This document shows, in pieces, positions 12,580 to 24,935 of a stretch of 64,000 bases of DNA. Location: contig NC_092572.1 of the NCBI RefSeq assembly GCF_037975245.1, positions 24,957,989 to 25,021,988 on the forward strand, in the 5' to 3' direction. The position numbers were made by a program, and so were the translations under genes. The first letter of the stretch is position 1, and each line of letters starts with the position of its first letter. This stretch comes from Apostichopus japonicus (taxonomy: Eukaryota > Echinodermata > Holothuroidea > Aspidochirotida > Stichopodidae). The notes beneath the pieces are model-generated. The model saw only the letters and a list, made by a program, of their open reading frames with translations, made no database searches and was not told where the DNA came from.

Positions 12580-13410
12580 AGAGTGAATCATTGTAAACAA
12601 TCACCCCACTGCTAGGAGTGTCATTAAGCACCAAGATTTAATGCCATTAAGTGGCTTACAATACAGTTCTGAGGGGCGTACCAATACGCCCTACTACTGG
12701 TTGTAGTGTCATTTATCACCAAGAAGTAACACCATAAAGTGGCTTACAGTACAGTTCTGAGGGGCGTACCAATACGCCCCGCTACTGGTTGTTGTGTCAT
12801 TTATCACCAAGATTTAATGCCATTAAGTGGCTTACAGTGCAGTTCTGAGGGGCGTACCAATACGTCCCACTACTGGTTGTAGTGTCTTTTATCACCTAGA
12901 AGTAACATCATCAAGTGGCTTACAGTACAATTCTGAGGGGCGTACCAATACGCCCCGCTACTGGTTGTAGTGTCATTTATCACCAAGAAGTAACACCTTT
13001 AAGTGGCTTACAATACAGTTCTGAGGGGCGTACCAATACGCCCCGCTACTGGTTGAAGTGTCATTTATCACCAAGAAGTAACACCTTTAAGTGGCTTACA
13101 ATACAGTTCTGAGGGGCGTACCAATACGCCCCGCTACTGGTTGAAGTGTCATTTATCACCAAGAAGTAACATCATTAAGTGGCTTACAGTTCTGAGGGGC
13201 GTACCAATACGCCCCGCTACTGGTTGTAGAGTCATTTATCACCAAGAAGTAACATCATTAAGTGGCTTACAGTATAGTTCTGAGGGGCGTACCAATAGTG
13301 TCATTTATCACCAAGAAATTGTACCATTAATAACGACACTAAGCGGTTTATAATGCAGTTCTGAAAGATGTATTAAGACCCTCAGATTGTTCTAATGGGC
13401 ATACCAATAC
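12580..13410 (+). repeat. Left palindrome array, 88-bp period, about eight copies
   Basis: The core GGGGCGTACCAATACGCCCC starts at 12673, 12761, 12849 (one change), 12937, 13024, 13113, 13196 and 13283 (truncated). Decayed copies sit near 12590 and 13396. Each core has 8-bp inverted arms around a CCAA spacer. The linker is also conserved (ctactggttgtagtgtcatttatcaccaagaagtaac). The same core appears in inverse orientation at 26.27-26.78 kb, so the two arrays behave like sub-terminal repeats of one mobile element. Such arrays are typical transposase or host-factor binding platforms; that role is inferred. Confidence 0.9.
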
Positions 13411-14509
13411 CCCTACTTATGATTTTGCACCAAAAAAATACAATGATAGGGGAAGTCATTTTAACCTTAACCTCCCACCTCCCCCCGCTCCCCCCCCACT
13501 CACCCTCACACTTATTGTAATTTGTTTGAGAACCAAGAAGATATCCAGAATGCAACAGTGTTTTCGATGATGTAACAAGCAGTTTTTTCATGAATCTGTC
13601 GTAATATATTGTGAAGGGGTACAACATACTTGATCTTGGTAATAGAGTGACCAGCAGTGTGATGTGACAACAAAAAATAAATTCACAATGACACAGGCTG
13701 TCCTGAGATTCTAGTACTAATGTGATACTACATACTAACTATGGCATCTGTCTTGTTGAAATATTGTGTAAAGCATGGTTTTCACAATGTGATCCATGAC
13801 CATTGACCTCTGCCCACGCCATGAACTTTGTTGTCTTAAATTATCTTTGAGTAAGGGGTACAGGAAGCTAAATGAGAGAAATGTCAGTAAAAGTATGTTA
13901 GATTAGCTTTATTTTTTATTTCATTCACGCTTAAAATAAGCAATTTAGGATTTGTAGTGCAGTAGACCTTGTGGCTGTTTCAGGGTTGCCACTTCCTGAT
14001 TATGAAAATATATACCCTACAGGACAATTAATCTCCCCGCCGTTCACAAATGACCTTTGAACTTCACCAAAATCAATAGGCTTTTTTTTAATCAGTGCTA
14101 TAGTACCTTCATACCACGTATGAGATCTGCCCAAGCTTCCAGTATTGAGATATCTTGTTTACAAGGTTTTCAAAAGTTGACCTCTGATGACCCCAAATGA
14201 CCTTAACCAATAGGCTCTTTGTATGTGGTACTTCTATACACTAAATATGGTCCGACATTCTCTTCTTCAGATATTGTGTTTACAAGCTGGGTGTCACAAA
14301 CGCACATACACACCCGCACTTATACATACACCATCTTGAATGCAAACACCATACAACATAACAAAAGAAGCTTACAGTACTTTTTTAGATTGAATAAATG
14401 ATCAATAATCTTTTATGTATCTGATATACTGTAGGTTATTGTCAGGATTAATAATGAACTCCATGTAATTATGACTGAATGAAGCCTTGAGATGTGACAC
14501 TTAAATTTA
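13411..14509. other. Spacer between left array and methyltransferase-like gene
   Basis: No coding exon is seen. It holds poly-C tracts near 13485 and inverted copies of the AGGTCA-type repeat (tgacctttgaacttcac near 14050; tgaccttaaccaataggc near 14200). It would contain the 3' UTR of the minus-strand gene. Confidence 0.4.
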
Positions 14510-14751
14510 CTAAATGCTTTCTTCTTCTTCTGTCTCTTCCTCTTCTAGTTCCAGCTCCTCCTCTTCTGCCTCCTCACCTTCTACTTCCTCCTCTGCTTCT
14601 ATTTCTATACCTATTTCTTCCTCCTCTTCTGGTCGCTTAGCACTGGCTAAACACCTTGCCATCCTCACTCTGGCCATCTTTATTTTGTCGTCATCCCAGT
14701 CCACACCTGCACAATTCCTCCCACTTTTCAGAATTACAGCAACTCCGTTAC
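14510..14751 (-). CDS. Methyltransferase-like exon 4, motif I/II and acidic tail
   Basis: The 242-bp terminal exon opens with GNGVAVILKSGRNCAGVDWD, completing motif I and motif II. It ends in about 40 residues that are mostly Glu. The acceptor is cgtacag and the stop is TAG. The serine-rich frame on the opposite strand is its shadow. Confidence 0.75.
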
Positions 14752-17700
14752 CTGTACGTATGAATATTTAAACAAAGATGATTAATGTAAAGTAGGGGCT
14801 AACTCCATCCTGAAGATCAGAAAACGTGAGATTCCGAGGACTGGGATTCATATCTTGCTAAATAGCAACAATGTTTGAAGTATGTGAATTGATAACTCCC
14901 CATATTCAAGCACACACATTGAACGGCTTAATATTCTCTGTTTTTGCACTATATCCCTAATCACCATTTAATGTGGATAGTAAACCAATTAATATAAACG
15001 TTGCACATGATTATGCAGATATTAGTTTTCTAAAGAAGTACAGCTCACTCAATATCATACATGTTAATCCCATTAGGATAACCAGCAACTAAGTACAAAC
15101 TTTAACAGTACTTTCTTTTAAGAAACCACAATAAGGCATTTATAAACACACAGATACATTTTTCTAGGAAGCAGTACTTGTTCCAATGACAGCATCACAA
15201 TATGTTCTTACCTGTGCCACAACATGCATCCAAAACCCACTGGCCAGTTGTAGTGAATGTTGCAACCAATCTCTGGTACAACTCTCCTGAGATGATTATT
15301 TCATCATCTAAAGAAATTTCATCCTCTGTGGTAAAAGGATCATCCCTAGCAACAGTAAGCACATTAAGGTCTGTGCCATCATCCCATCTAAGTTTCCTTG
15401 TAACGGTCTTCCCCTTAAATGCAATGGCCAGACCAAACAGACTCTGCGTGAGCATTTCTGTGTCATCTTCAGAAAAAAAGGGAGAAATAAAACATTATTG
15501 TACCCTGACAGTCTTACCCTTTATTTTCCATCTGATGCATTGATAGTAAAATAACAAATGAACAAAGACTGCATCAATCATAATTTTTCAACAGTTAACC
15601 TTTTACACAAACATAATTGTTTTGCTCATTTTGAATATAGCATAGTAATTCATGTACAGAGCTTTATTGGTTGATTGAAATGTACTTTAAAATCGGAAGA
15701 CAGGCATATATATTAGGACATTTTACTCATCATAATCAAAGTCCTTAATTTTCACAATCTACCTGACTCTCATAAATATGTTTATATACTTTCTCATAGA
15801 TTTCTACCATTCTGAAAACTAGGACGTATTTGAATATTACTTTTTGATTGCGGAACTACCACTGGCAAATCAGATTAACCTCTTGCAACAGCATTTTTTT
15901 TTTTGCCATATTTAATACCTTTTAACTACATTATGACAATTTAGACATATGGTTACTAAATCACAATCAGGTACATGTGCTAAGGAATGAAATCCAAACT
16001 CATTTGTTACAACTAGTCTGCTGTGCTATTTCTTTTTTCTTTGCTGTTTTCAAAATAGGCCAAAATTATAACTTCTGTGCTTCAATATTTCCTATTGTCT
16101 TTAGAACCACTACCAGTCAACAATCCCTTGATTGTAAGTCTTACCATGCTGTTAAATGCTTAAATCATAAACTTAATAATCTTATTGAGTAGCAAACATA
16201 AAATTAAATAAACCAATTGAATAAGTCAACATTTACAGAGACATATTCCTAAGCTTGACATTAAGACAACAGTACTTTAATCAGTAACTTGTATGGGAAA
16301 GTTTTTGCAGATTCCCAGGAAATGGCAAAAACCCAATATACAATATACACTACTAAAACACATTACTAGAGCAATATACACTTCTACTTTGTGAATAAAA
16401 GCTGTCTGACAGCATTTGAATTCAGAAACTTACCTGATCTTGCATTTCTAATGTGAAAGTAAGCAGGGATCACAGAATTAAAATGCTCTGTTGCCCTTAT
16501 GTCTTCACACATAATCTGCAAATCTGCTGCTGGACACATCACAACCAACTTAAAATCTCTGAGCCCAACATTCAGATTCAGGGAAACAGCCTTGTTTGTG
16601 AATCTCTTTACGTCTTCACATATCCATCCCTGTAGAGATCATAACAAATTAAGAAAAAAAATGATGAGTATTAACCACTGTAGATTAATCTTGCAGAGAG
16701 TCATTTTAAGTGAACACCCCATACTCAATCCTAGATATACAATACATAGCTCTCCCCTCTTTTCATAAAGCCAAATAAAACCTTCAAACAAACCAACCGT
16801 TAAACAACATATGATGATTATACTGTAGCAACAGTGATGCATGTCCCTACAAGTGCAAAATTACTGTTTGTTGTGTGACTAGTACCGTAATGCAGTAACT
16901 AGTTTAACATTTTTGAAGCATGAGTTTGCAGTTTAATTTGACGTTGCCACCCATTTTGATTATATAATCACCCAAATGTTGTTTGTACTGAGTAAGGTTA
17001 TTAAAGGTCTTAGGTCTGACTATGTAACTTAAATGTGTACCAAGACAGTTATAGCAAGCTTGATACACAGAGTAGAAACAACCAGCCTTCTTCAAATAGT
17101 AATTTTGTAAATGTAAATGGCACATAGCTTTGAAAAATAACATTGTATTATAAATTAAACAGTGAGAGAGCATCATACATGTCATGATTCTAGATTAAGG
17201 TTCATACTTTGCTTAATGTAATGCACAAATTGTGCATGCAGTGTCCCAGACACAATCAGATTGACACATATAAGTTTAGAATGATCTGCTTTCACATGAA
17301 AAAGACAAAAGAGTCAATCCATGTCAAATCAACAGATTTTTGACCGATTCCATGTCGACCCTCTCAGATTTGGCTGAAACTGATATATTGTCTTGTCACA
17401 TGTCGTTGGGCCAAAAAAAAATGTTCCAAACATTTTGCTTGCTAATATATGGCCACACCTAGCAACAAATCAATGGTAGCTTTTAAAAGGCCCTAAATTA
17501 TGCCCAAAATAAGCTAAATTGGATGTCTGCTTTCATGTGTTTTACAACATTTGCAATTTCAGACATCAAATACTCAACATGTATGTAAAAATGCCTCCAC
17601 ATTCGAAGGGAACTGTACGGCCCTTTTAGAAATACCATAGTTTTGTTGCAAAAATGTATCCAACATATTTTTTTCCCAATATCTGCATCTGCGACAGCAC

Positions 17701-18134
17701 ACTATATATCAGTTTCAGCCAAATTTGAGAGGTTCGGCGGGAGGCCTCTGTTGAATTAACATTGATTGTCCCAAAATGATGACAGTAACTTGTTCAATCA
17801 GAATTCGAAGTAACTTTATGGGAGTTGACAAACCTTTGGCGTATTCAACACAATCAAAGGAAATCCTTTAAACACATCTGGCAGATGAATTGCTGGCAAG
17901 GTAATTGCCCTTGGGTCAAGCTGGCTCAACACACAGCTGGCTCCTCCAATTTGATATGGTCTTGATAGGCCATTGGTCTCTTCCTTAGCCTTCAGGAGAC
18001 TACAATAACTCTTCAGTTCCTGAGGGACCTTATGAAGGGGAAAATGAATGAAAGGCAGAAGCATTTCTCTCCCTGTCTCTTCTGGGAACCTCTCTTCTGC
18101 CTCCTCCCACGAAATCAAGCATTTGATCCACTGC
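14510..18134 (-). CDS. Beta-class amino-methyltransferase-like protein, 5' end not found
   Basis: Four exons join in frame: 17834-18134, 16434-16629, 15212-15466 and 14510-14751, about 330 residues. The last two carry a clear SAM-binding motif I (WVLDACCGTG) and motif II acidic loop (GRNCAGVDWD) followed by KIKMARVRMARC. This is the C-terminal arrangement of beta-class N4-C/N6-A DNA methyltransferases. Where DPPY is expected upstream, the protein reads LIVLNTPKGW, so the usual catalytic motif IV is replaced by NTPK. It ends in an almost pure Glu tail. Splice sites are all GT/AG. No ATG is in frame before a stop near 18194, so an upstream exon is missing. It lies head to head with the DUF7869-like gene. 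Loss of catalysis is an inference from motif IV. Confidence 0.7.
15212..15466 (-). CDS. Methyltransferase-like exon 3, start of SAM motif I
   Basis: The 255-bp exon (phase 1 to 1) begins DDTEMLTQSLFGLAIAFKGK and ends WVLDACCGT, which is the first half of motif I. The donor is gtaagaa and the acceptor tttctgaag. Motif I is interrupted by the intron and continues in exon 4. Confidence 0.75.
16434..16629 (-). CDS. Methyltransferase-like exon 2
   Basis: The 196-bp exon (phase 0 to 1) reads GWICEDVKRFTNKAVSLNLN and then FKLVVMCPAADLQIMCEDIR. It resembles the beta-strand and helix after motif IV in amino-methyltransferases. The splice sites are ctctacag and gtaagt. Confidence 0.7.
17311..17780. 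repeat. Fold-back (MITE-like) element in a methyltransferase-gene intron
   Basis: The segment around 17360 (ctctcagatttggctgaaac) reappears in inverted form around 17735 (gtttcagccaaatttgagag). Flanking bases also match, to roughly 100 bp per arm. It sits between exons 1 and 2 of the methyltransferase-like gene. No ORF is inside. A non-autonomous fold-back element is the simplest reading. Confidence 0.6.
17834..18134 (-). CDS. Methyltransferase-like exon 1 (first recognised)
   Basis: The exon is open with a good donor (gtttgtc) and reads QWIKCLISWEEAEERFPEET through DPRAITLPAIHLPDVFKGFP to LIVLNTPK, ending in phase 0. I placed its start at an acceptor acatag. The frame stays open to about 18193, so the start is uncertain. 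The opposite strand from 18137 codes for the transposase-like protein. Confidence 0.6.
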
Positions 18135-18136
18135 CT

Positions 18137-18695
18137 ATGTTTCAATCTGATTGCTGTGATCGTAGCTGTATGAAATCGCTTTCTTACGATGACCTAGAAC
18201 AGTCTTTTCTTGAGGTTAGTGAATTAAGGGAAACTGAGTTAAAGCAATTCACACTGGACAAGATTTGGATTCATCAGGAAAGATCATGTCACGCCAGAGA
18301 CAAATCTTATTCTATTTATGTGATTTGTGGGAAGATTGTTCGTGAGAAAGCATTTTGTATGTGCTATGGTATTAGTAGCAAGTTATTCAAAGATTGTCTA
18401 AAATCATTTCAAGTTGGCAAGAAAAATGCAATTCATGGCAATAAAGGCAAGAAAAGGATGAGAGCAAAAACTACATCTGCACTAGCTTGGATGAGGTGTC
18501 TATTCGAACGTATTGGGGATTACATGCCCCACAAAACAGAAGTGCACCTTCCAGTGTCATAACACGAAGACTTCTCTATATGCACGCATGAAGAAGGAAA
18601 TGATAGAAATGGGCATTGGTGAACAGAGCATCATTTCCAAGGAATACTTTATGGAAATCTGGAGTAAATATTTAGATGAGTTCAAGATTCTTAAG
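18137..18695 (+). pseudogene. Transposase-like exon 1, frameshifted
   Basis: The ATG at 18137 opens MFQSDCCDRSCMKSL, a Cys cluster. The frame continues to RIGDYMPHKTEVHLP, then shifts by one base near 18553, after which CHNTKTSLYARMKKEM and FMEIWSKYLDEFKILK follow in another frame. The donor is gtattt in phase 0. One surplus base explains the break. Confidence 0.65.
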
Positions 18696-19722
18696 GTATT
18701 TATCTTGTAAATTTGCATTAATGATTTTATGATAGCTATTATTGCATACATAGCATGGGAAAATGGAATAAAATTTCAAATTCCTCATAGCTACTGTAGT
18801 AGCTTTAAATTGATTAACTAGCATGAAGTCTTTGATAAAGTATACTGATTATAAACTTGTGAGGTCTAAAGTTCTGTTTTAGGACTGTGTTCTCCCAGAA
18901 TTCAATTTCACACTAACAATTGCTGAATTTGCTGTGTACATTACAGATGATAAGTACATGGTCTGCTGATCAATCACAATTGGTGGGTTTCATCCAAGCT
19001 AGGTGTCAAACCCACAGGCATCACATTGCATCCTGTTACCTTGGCTGACAATGGAGGCTTTAACTTCATACACACCTTTCTGTCTTTGTCATTCTCCAGT
19101 TGATTCCCTTTCCCCTTCCCATAACCCTCTCTTTGTCCCTCCACTGTTTATTTCCTACCTCTCCTCTTCCCCTGTTGTAAGTGCTTTTTGAAAACGTCTA
19201 GCAACTATAGTATGCTATAATATGGGGCCTATGCAGATTAATGTATGTTTAATCAATAGAAATTTCAGGTTTTATTCCAATTTTCCAAAAGTGCGGATGA
19301 CATCTGAGTGAAATGAATGCCAGCAGGACACTACCGTTCTCTCAAATGAAGGTCTAATTTCCAAACACCCCTATCAATTGGTCTAATGAATAACGTGAGA
19401 AGATGTTGTACAGCTTTACTTGTTCTTTTCTCAATAGCTACTCTCAACACCCTATATTCCTTTAAAGGAATTCTCTGCAATACCTAAGAATTCTTAGCTT
19501 CAGTTATAATTAGTTAAAATTTCCAACATGCCCATTGCATACTTCTGGGGACCAGGGGTTGTTATGAAAACAACATGTTTCAATTTTGACACAATAAACC
19601 TCTTTCACTAATCACTACATAACTTTTTCTTGATTAGGTTAAGTGGTTCAAGTTTATAGCATTTTGTGAAGTCTAACTTATACTTAAATGCTTAAAGTAT
19701 TACAACATTATATTTTTTCTAG

Positions 19723-19844
19723 ACAACTGAGTTTACTGTGTGTGGCACTTGTCAGTCCTTGAAAGAGGTAGCAGAAAGAGCAAGAACTGGAAGGGAAACT
19801 GAAGAATGCCGACAACTGCAAGAAGTTCATCTTAATCACGTTAA
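19723..19844 (+). CDS. Transposase-like exon 2
   Basis: The 122-bp exon (phase 0 to 2) encodes TTEFTVCGTCQSLKEVAERA and a helical stretch. CGTC may be part of a zinc site. The acceptor is tttttctag and the donor gtgagt. Confidence 0.65.
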
Positions 19845-20993
19845 GTGAGTCAAAATATGTTACTAATTTAGAATTAAAAGTTTATGTCTGCTTTCGTTTT
19901 TGAATCCTTGCAGAAGTCAAAATGATTCAATAGATAAACTATCTATTCCTTCCAGTCCTCTATATGTGTGGGTGTGTCAGTGATGCTCCTTGTTAACATG
20001 TTATCTCTTTCAAAATGCAGAACTTGCTTGAACTACAAATTGGATATGTAAGTAGCCCTAACTAAGCTTTACGTGGAAGAAAAAGGTAATTGGATCAACA
20101 GAAGCCAAATGTTGAAAACATTGTAATAAGGATAACTGAAGTTGCAAAATTTGCTTGAATTGCCAACTTGATATGTGGTAGTCTACATGGTGCTAATGCA
20201 TGTGGGTAAAAATTCAGTTATTTTCAACAACTCTCACACAAGAGTATAAATATCTTGGGATCACCATATGTCAAGATGTAACCATTGTGCAAACTTTAAA
20301 CTTTGTTTCAGACAAAGGCCACAGTCAGTTTGTTCCTTAGTATTGGTTTATGGAGGTCAACGTTCATTCAGCACAAGGGGGGAACAGGGCAACAGGCCTG
20401 CAGGGCAAGCAAGGAAACATAACAAAGCTTGTTTGAAGGGTAAAAAAATGCAAATATCATGAATTTGCTGTTTAATCATGCAAGAAAAGTGGTGGTGCCA
20501 ACCTTGAAGATTTAGGGAGGGACAACTGGACAGGTGGGGGGGGGGGGAGTGGTGACAAAATTTTTGTTTTGGTTGGGGAGTGGGGACACCTAAAAATTAT
20601 TTAGATTTAGCAAAAATGGTACCATCACTTATAATTAATCAGGAAGTTAAACCCTCAAAATATTTTCTTTTTCTTGCCAGCACCGTAGTGACAAAAATCT
20701 TGGAGATTTGGTCTCAGCGTGTCCTACGAGATTCTGTACATACTGCATATGTGCCCAATTAGAGTTCTGGCAGTATGAATTTTTCATTATTGGTATATTG
20801 CAAAACGTTTCCTGAAAATAGCCTAAAAATACCAGGATACTGTAGCTTTTTTTTCAAGATATAGTTAAGATTATTTCTAAAATAATATCGGATCAAAAAT
20901 CATATCAATATTTCTTATCTGGTATCTTAAAACCCTTTATCAGTTTTTAAGAGTTTATTTTGTAACATAGTATGTTCTATTGTACTACTGTAG

Positions 20994-21163
20994 GTCAGAA
21001 AGAGAGCAGTGCCATCTTGCCCGCACCAAGGCGTGCCAGTTTTCTTCGGATCTGACAACCCTTATAGTGGATGGAATGGACCAGTCGAAGACGGATCTGC
21101 CACATTTTGTCCAGAATGATAAGGATGTTAAACATCTTGCTAAAGTCCCAGTCCACATAACAG
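20994..21163 (+). CDS. Transposase-like exon 3, first acidic motif
   Basis: The 170-bp exon (phase 2 to 1) contains LTTLIVDGMDQSKTDLPHF, the likely first catalytic-type Asp of the RNase H fold. The acceptor is ctactgtag and the donor gtcagt. Confidence 0.7.
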
Positions 21164-21670
21164 GTCAGTATTATTAAGTGACCTAAGAGTGCACAAGAGG
21201 GGAAGTGTTTATGTTATTATAAGTGTAAGCATCACGTTTTCTGGTTTCCAAGAAATTGTAATCCTACTGTATGAAATTGTGATATCATGTAGGTGTATAG
21301 TATGTGCGTTAGCAGTATATGTGTGGGGGTATGTGTGTTTGTATGATGCCTTGCTTTTCAACACAGTGTCTCAAAAGGGGAAATTGTATAAGAATGAACA
21401 ACTAAGGTTACAAAAAGTCTAGTGTTCACTATTGTTTTTGTTGAGGTCAAATTGATTCTGTTCTTTAATTTGTTGTTCTGATATAGATAATGGCCTTGGT
21501 ATCCATAAAATATTATGTGACTGTTTCTTTTCCCTTCTTTTTTGGTTAAAGCATATAGTAGGTAAATTATCAACTTACTTTTAATAGCAAAAAACAATCC
21601 TACAGTAATAACAACCACGTTATCATACATGTCAATGAAGTAGTATATTCATTCTTCTCTTTCTTTTCAG

Positions 21671-21909
21671 GTGTCCTAATTCACACTAAAGGTCCATGTG
21701 ACAAGTTTGCATATGTATACACTGATGTGAAGTATATCCCACATGATTCAAATATGACCACAACGTGCATTTTGCGGACACTTGTGAAGCACAAGGATAC
21801 TCTTGGGAAGGATCTCTTTTTGCAATTGGATAATTGTTACAGGGATAATAAGAACCGATATCTTCTGTCCTTCTGCTCCTTTCTGGTAGAGTTGAAGATC
21901 TTCAGAGTG
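21671..21909 (+). CDS. Transposase-like exon 4, second acidic motif
   Basis: The 239-bp exon (phase 1 to 0) has DLFLQLDNCYRDNKNRYLL, where the LDN is the likely second catalytic-type Asp. The acceptor is a clean cttttcttttcag. Confidence 0.7.
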
Positions 21910-22032
21910 GTAATATATATTAATGTTATAACTTGTTAACAGCTGTCTTACTTCATTGCTGAATTGGAAGGAATCTATGCGATTATGATTTTGTGCATGT
22001 GTGTACAGTATGTGACATCCTGGCTAGTAAAT

Positions 22033-22490
22033 ATAATATCTCAAGAAGTAGAAGTTGCTTGAACTTCAAACTTCATGGTATGCAATTGAGGTAGCCCATG
22101 GTGTGAGGATGCCCATGGTGTGAGGATGAACCCTATTGTTTATCATGGAGGTCAAAGGTCATTTGAGGTCAACAGACTTGTTCAAGTCATAAAACTTTGT
22201 AAACGTTATATCTCAAGAAGTAAAATTAGTTGGTTGAACTTCAAACTTACAGTGCTATAATGGTAGCCTGTGGTCAGTAAATGATTCTTATTGTTTTTCA
22301 TGGTAGTCAAAGGTCATTTGACTTCATCAGACTTCAAAGACTAGATACCTTGTAAACATTTTATCTCAAAAGTACTGTAACTTTGCTTGCAGTTGTTATG
22401 TAGGTAGCTCTTTGTAAGTAGATAATCCCCTTTTGTTTCGGCTGGAGGTGATAAGTCATTCAAGGTAAACAGAGGTCAGTTTTTGAAAAT
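22033..22490 (+). repeat. About three divergent ~140-bp tandem units with AGGTCA motifs
   Basis: Units share atctcaagaagtaaaa, gaacttcaaactt, cttattgtttttcatgg and ggtcaaaggtcatttga. They lie in the intron between transposase-like exons 4 and 5. AGGTCA resembles a nuclear receptor half-site, but here it seems to be part of a dispersed repeat family (also near 2.4, 13.8 and 14.2 kb). Confidence 0.55.
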
Positions 22491-22537
22491 GTTACAAACA
22501 TGATAACCTTTGACTAAAATCTTCACTCAATCTACAG

Positions 22538-22643
22538 GTCACTGTGCATTTCTTACCTGTGGGCCACACTCACGAGGATGTAGACCAAATGTTCAGCTGT
22601 ATCGCCAGGGCACTGAAGAAACAGAACACTTATACATATCAAG
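22538..22643 (+). CDS. Transposase-like exon 5, third acidic motif
   Basis: The 106-bp exon (phase 0 to 1) holds HFLPVGHTHEDVDQMFSCIA, the signature by which I recognise the family. The splice sites are tctacag and gtattt. Confidence 0.75.
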
Positions 22644-23734
22644 GTATTTTATTTAGTCAATCACTGAACCAGGATCTGTCTCATCTTTATTTACAGTTAC
22701 TTTACTTTTGGGTAATAATCTCATAATTATCATGAACTAATGCTGTCAGATCAGAATGTGCACATGTCTGTGTGTGAAAAGTTGTAGGTTAAGTGAGCAT
22801 ATCCAGAGGCCAATATCAAATGGAAGGTTGTATTGTGCTACCATATTGGATGTTGATATTACGGCTACAAAACCATAGAGATACATGATATAGGACAATT
22901 AACATTTATTTTACATGGGTATGACTTCTCAATAGCTGGTGGCAGGTTGGGTAGGGTCTTGTGTATCTCATGCATACTGTATCTGTAAGTAGGCGTTTAT
23001 GACAACAATGTAAAACTATTCTATCAATCTAAAAGTTACATTGAAGTTGTTCGATTTGGAATTGTGACTACCAATTTCAAATGACCTATTTTACATTGCA
23101 TAGGCAACTTTAATTGTTCTTAACACCTAAATAAAATACTACTTCATGGGAATTATGATATTGGAATCACAATGCTTAGAGTTAAGCAATATTCAACACA
23201 ATATGGGCCAAACTATAAGCTCAAAGAAGAGCTCACCATGAGTTGGGCAACAAATACTTGTCTCATCTGTGTAAAAATCCCACATCCAACCTTTGCATAT
23301 CAAAAAATAGGATGCCTTAAAATAGGTTGTCATAAAATAATCATGCACCAAACATCAACTTGCAAGGATTGTTGGCAACTGGATCGTAGGTTCCTAACCC
23401 CTACCCATGTCAAATGACACCATATGCTGCTGTATAGAAGAAATCGCTTAATCTTTTTCACACAGAATGTTGTAAAAATGTGTTATGCTTCATGAATTTG
23501 TATTAAATGTGCATTCTCAATGTTTTATTTTGGTAATGCAAACTGTTAGAACAATCTGTATATTTTTTTTTAGTTTGGGTAAATTATGTCAACTTCTACA
23601 TAAGTTTAAATTAATATTTGTACTCCCAACTGAATTGAGTATATTGACAGATACATATATTTTAAGTAATGTCACATTCTATGTATTTTGAAGTGGGTAT
23701 TCATTGTATTATTAATTTACTTTTGTTTTCATAG

Positions 23735-23967
23735 AACTAAGTTCTTTCATCAAAGCTAGCTTCACACCTGCCGTTGAGGTAGAGGAAATTCAACATAACT
23801 TGAATGTGAAGGAATGGTTAACTCCTCATCTTTCTGGTAGTTTTGCAAACCATTCCAAGCCCCTATGGTTTGAATTTACCTATCAAAATGGTCGTGCTGA
23901 AATGAGGTACAAGATGTGGCATCAGGATCTATGGCAACCAGAGACATGTGGATTACATTGTCTCAAG
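23735..23967 (+). CDS. Transposase-like exon 6
   Basis: The 233-bp exon (phase 1 to 0) reads ELSSFIKASFTPAVEVEEIQ and then NVKEWLTPHLSGSF and LWFEFTYQNGRAEMRYKMW. The acceptor is tttcatag and the donor gtaaaa. Confidence 0.65.
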
Positions 23968-24236
23968 GTAAAACAAAATATTAATTGTTTATTTCAAATA
24001 GTTTAAATAAATAAAGTCAAATTGGAGTGAAAACATTGATTTATTAAACACTGTTTAAATTCAAGATAACCCCCCTCCCCCTCTACCAACAAAGAAATGT
24101 TTTATTCACAATGATCTTGAAAGAAAATTTTACAAATTATGAAATAAGGTAATACATTTGGAAATCCCCAAGTCAGACTTATACAAAATATTACCTTACT
24201 ATCTAATGTCTATATTTTTTATATTTCATTGTGCAG

Positions 24237-24404
24237 TCAATGCCAGATCTCTCAATCAAGCCAGGATGGGTTGTACCATGTTTAGAAAGAACTGATCTTC
24301 CAAATCTTTTGAAGGATATTCCTGATCGATATTGTGAACGTTTGCCCGTCACAAAGAGAGCTCAATTGAAAGAGTATCTTAACTCCATTTCACGTCTTGA
24401 AGAG
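24237..24404 (+). CDS. Transposase-like exon 7
   Basis: The 168-bp exon (phase 0 to 0) reads SMPDLSIKPGWVVPCLERTD and then PVTKRAQLKEYLNSISRLEE. The acceptor is ttgtgcag. Confidence 0.65.
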
Positions 24405-24935
24405 GTAATAAAGGTTCATACAACGTTTTTTAAACATTACATTAACAATAAACTTAGAGTTTGCCTGTAAGTAGAAGTTAAGTTAAGCAAGTGCCTCCTT
24501 ATGTTTTGACAATGAAGTGTCATCCCAAACAGTGCTAGAGTGAACAGTGCTAGAGTGAACAGTGCTTGCTATTTCTACAAGTAAATTAGTCATACCAATC
24601 TGCAATCATTGTTTTACCGATAGATATTAAGGATGGCAAAAGGTAACATATTATAATATAACTTAAAGAAATGAATTCCCATAAATGAAATAGATCTTTT
24701 TAATTATTTTATGATTGTTTAGTCTTCACTTAGCCCATGACACTTAATATAGGTATTGACCGTGGTCGTGGTTCGAATACAGTTCTTTTTTCAAGCCAGA
24801 AATAACAGATCAAATAAGTATTTTATTTTTTTCCATCAGAAGGATAACAAACATAATTTGCTGTAGGCAAACATTTTTGTGTGGTTCTCCTTATAAGGTT
24901 ATTTTTCTGATCATAACTCTTCTCTTGGCACATAG

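Noticed and set aside
12580-13410. CRISPR-like regular array
   Set aside because: Spacers are themselves conserved, the core is a palindrome and the DNA is clearly eukaryotic, so it is a satellite or sub-terminal repeat. The same holds for 26.2-26.8 kb.
14514-14771. Serine-rich open frame on plus
   Set aside because: It is the opposite strand of the Glu-rich tail of the methyltransferase-like gene.
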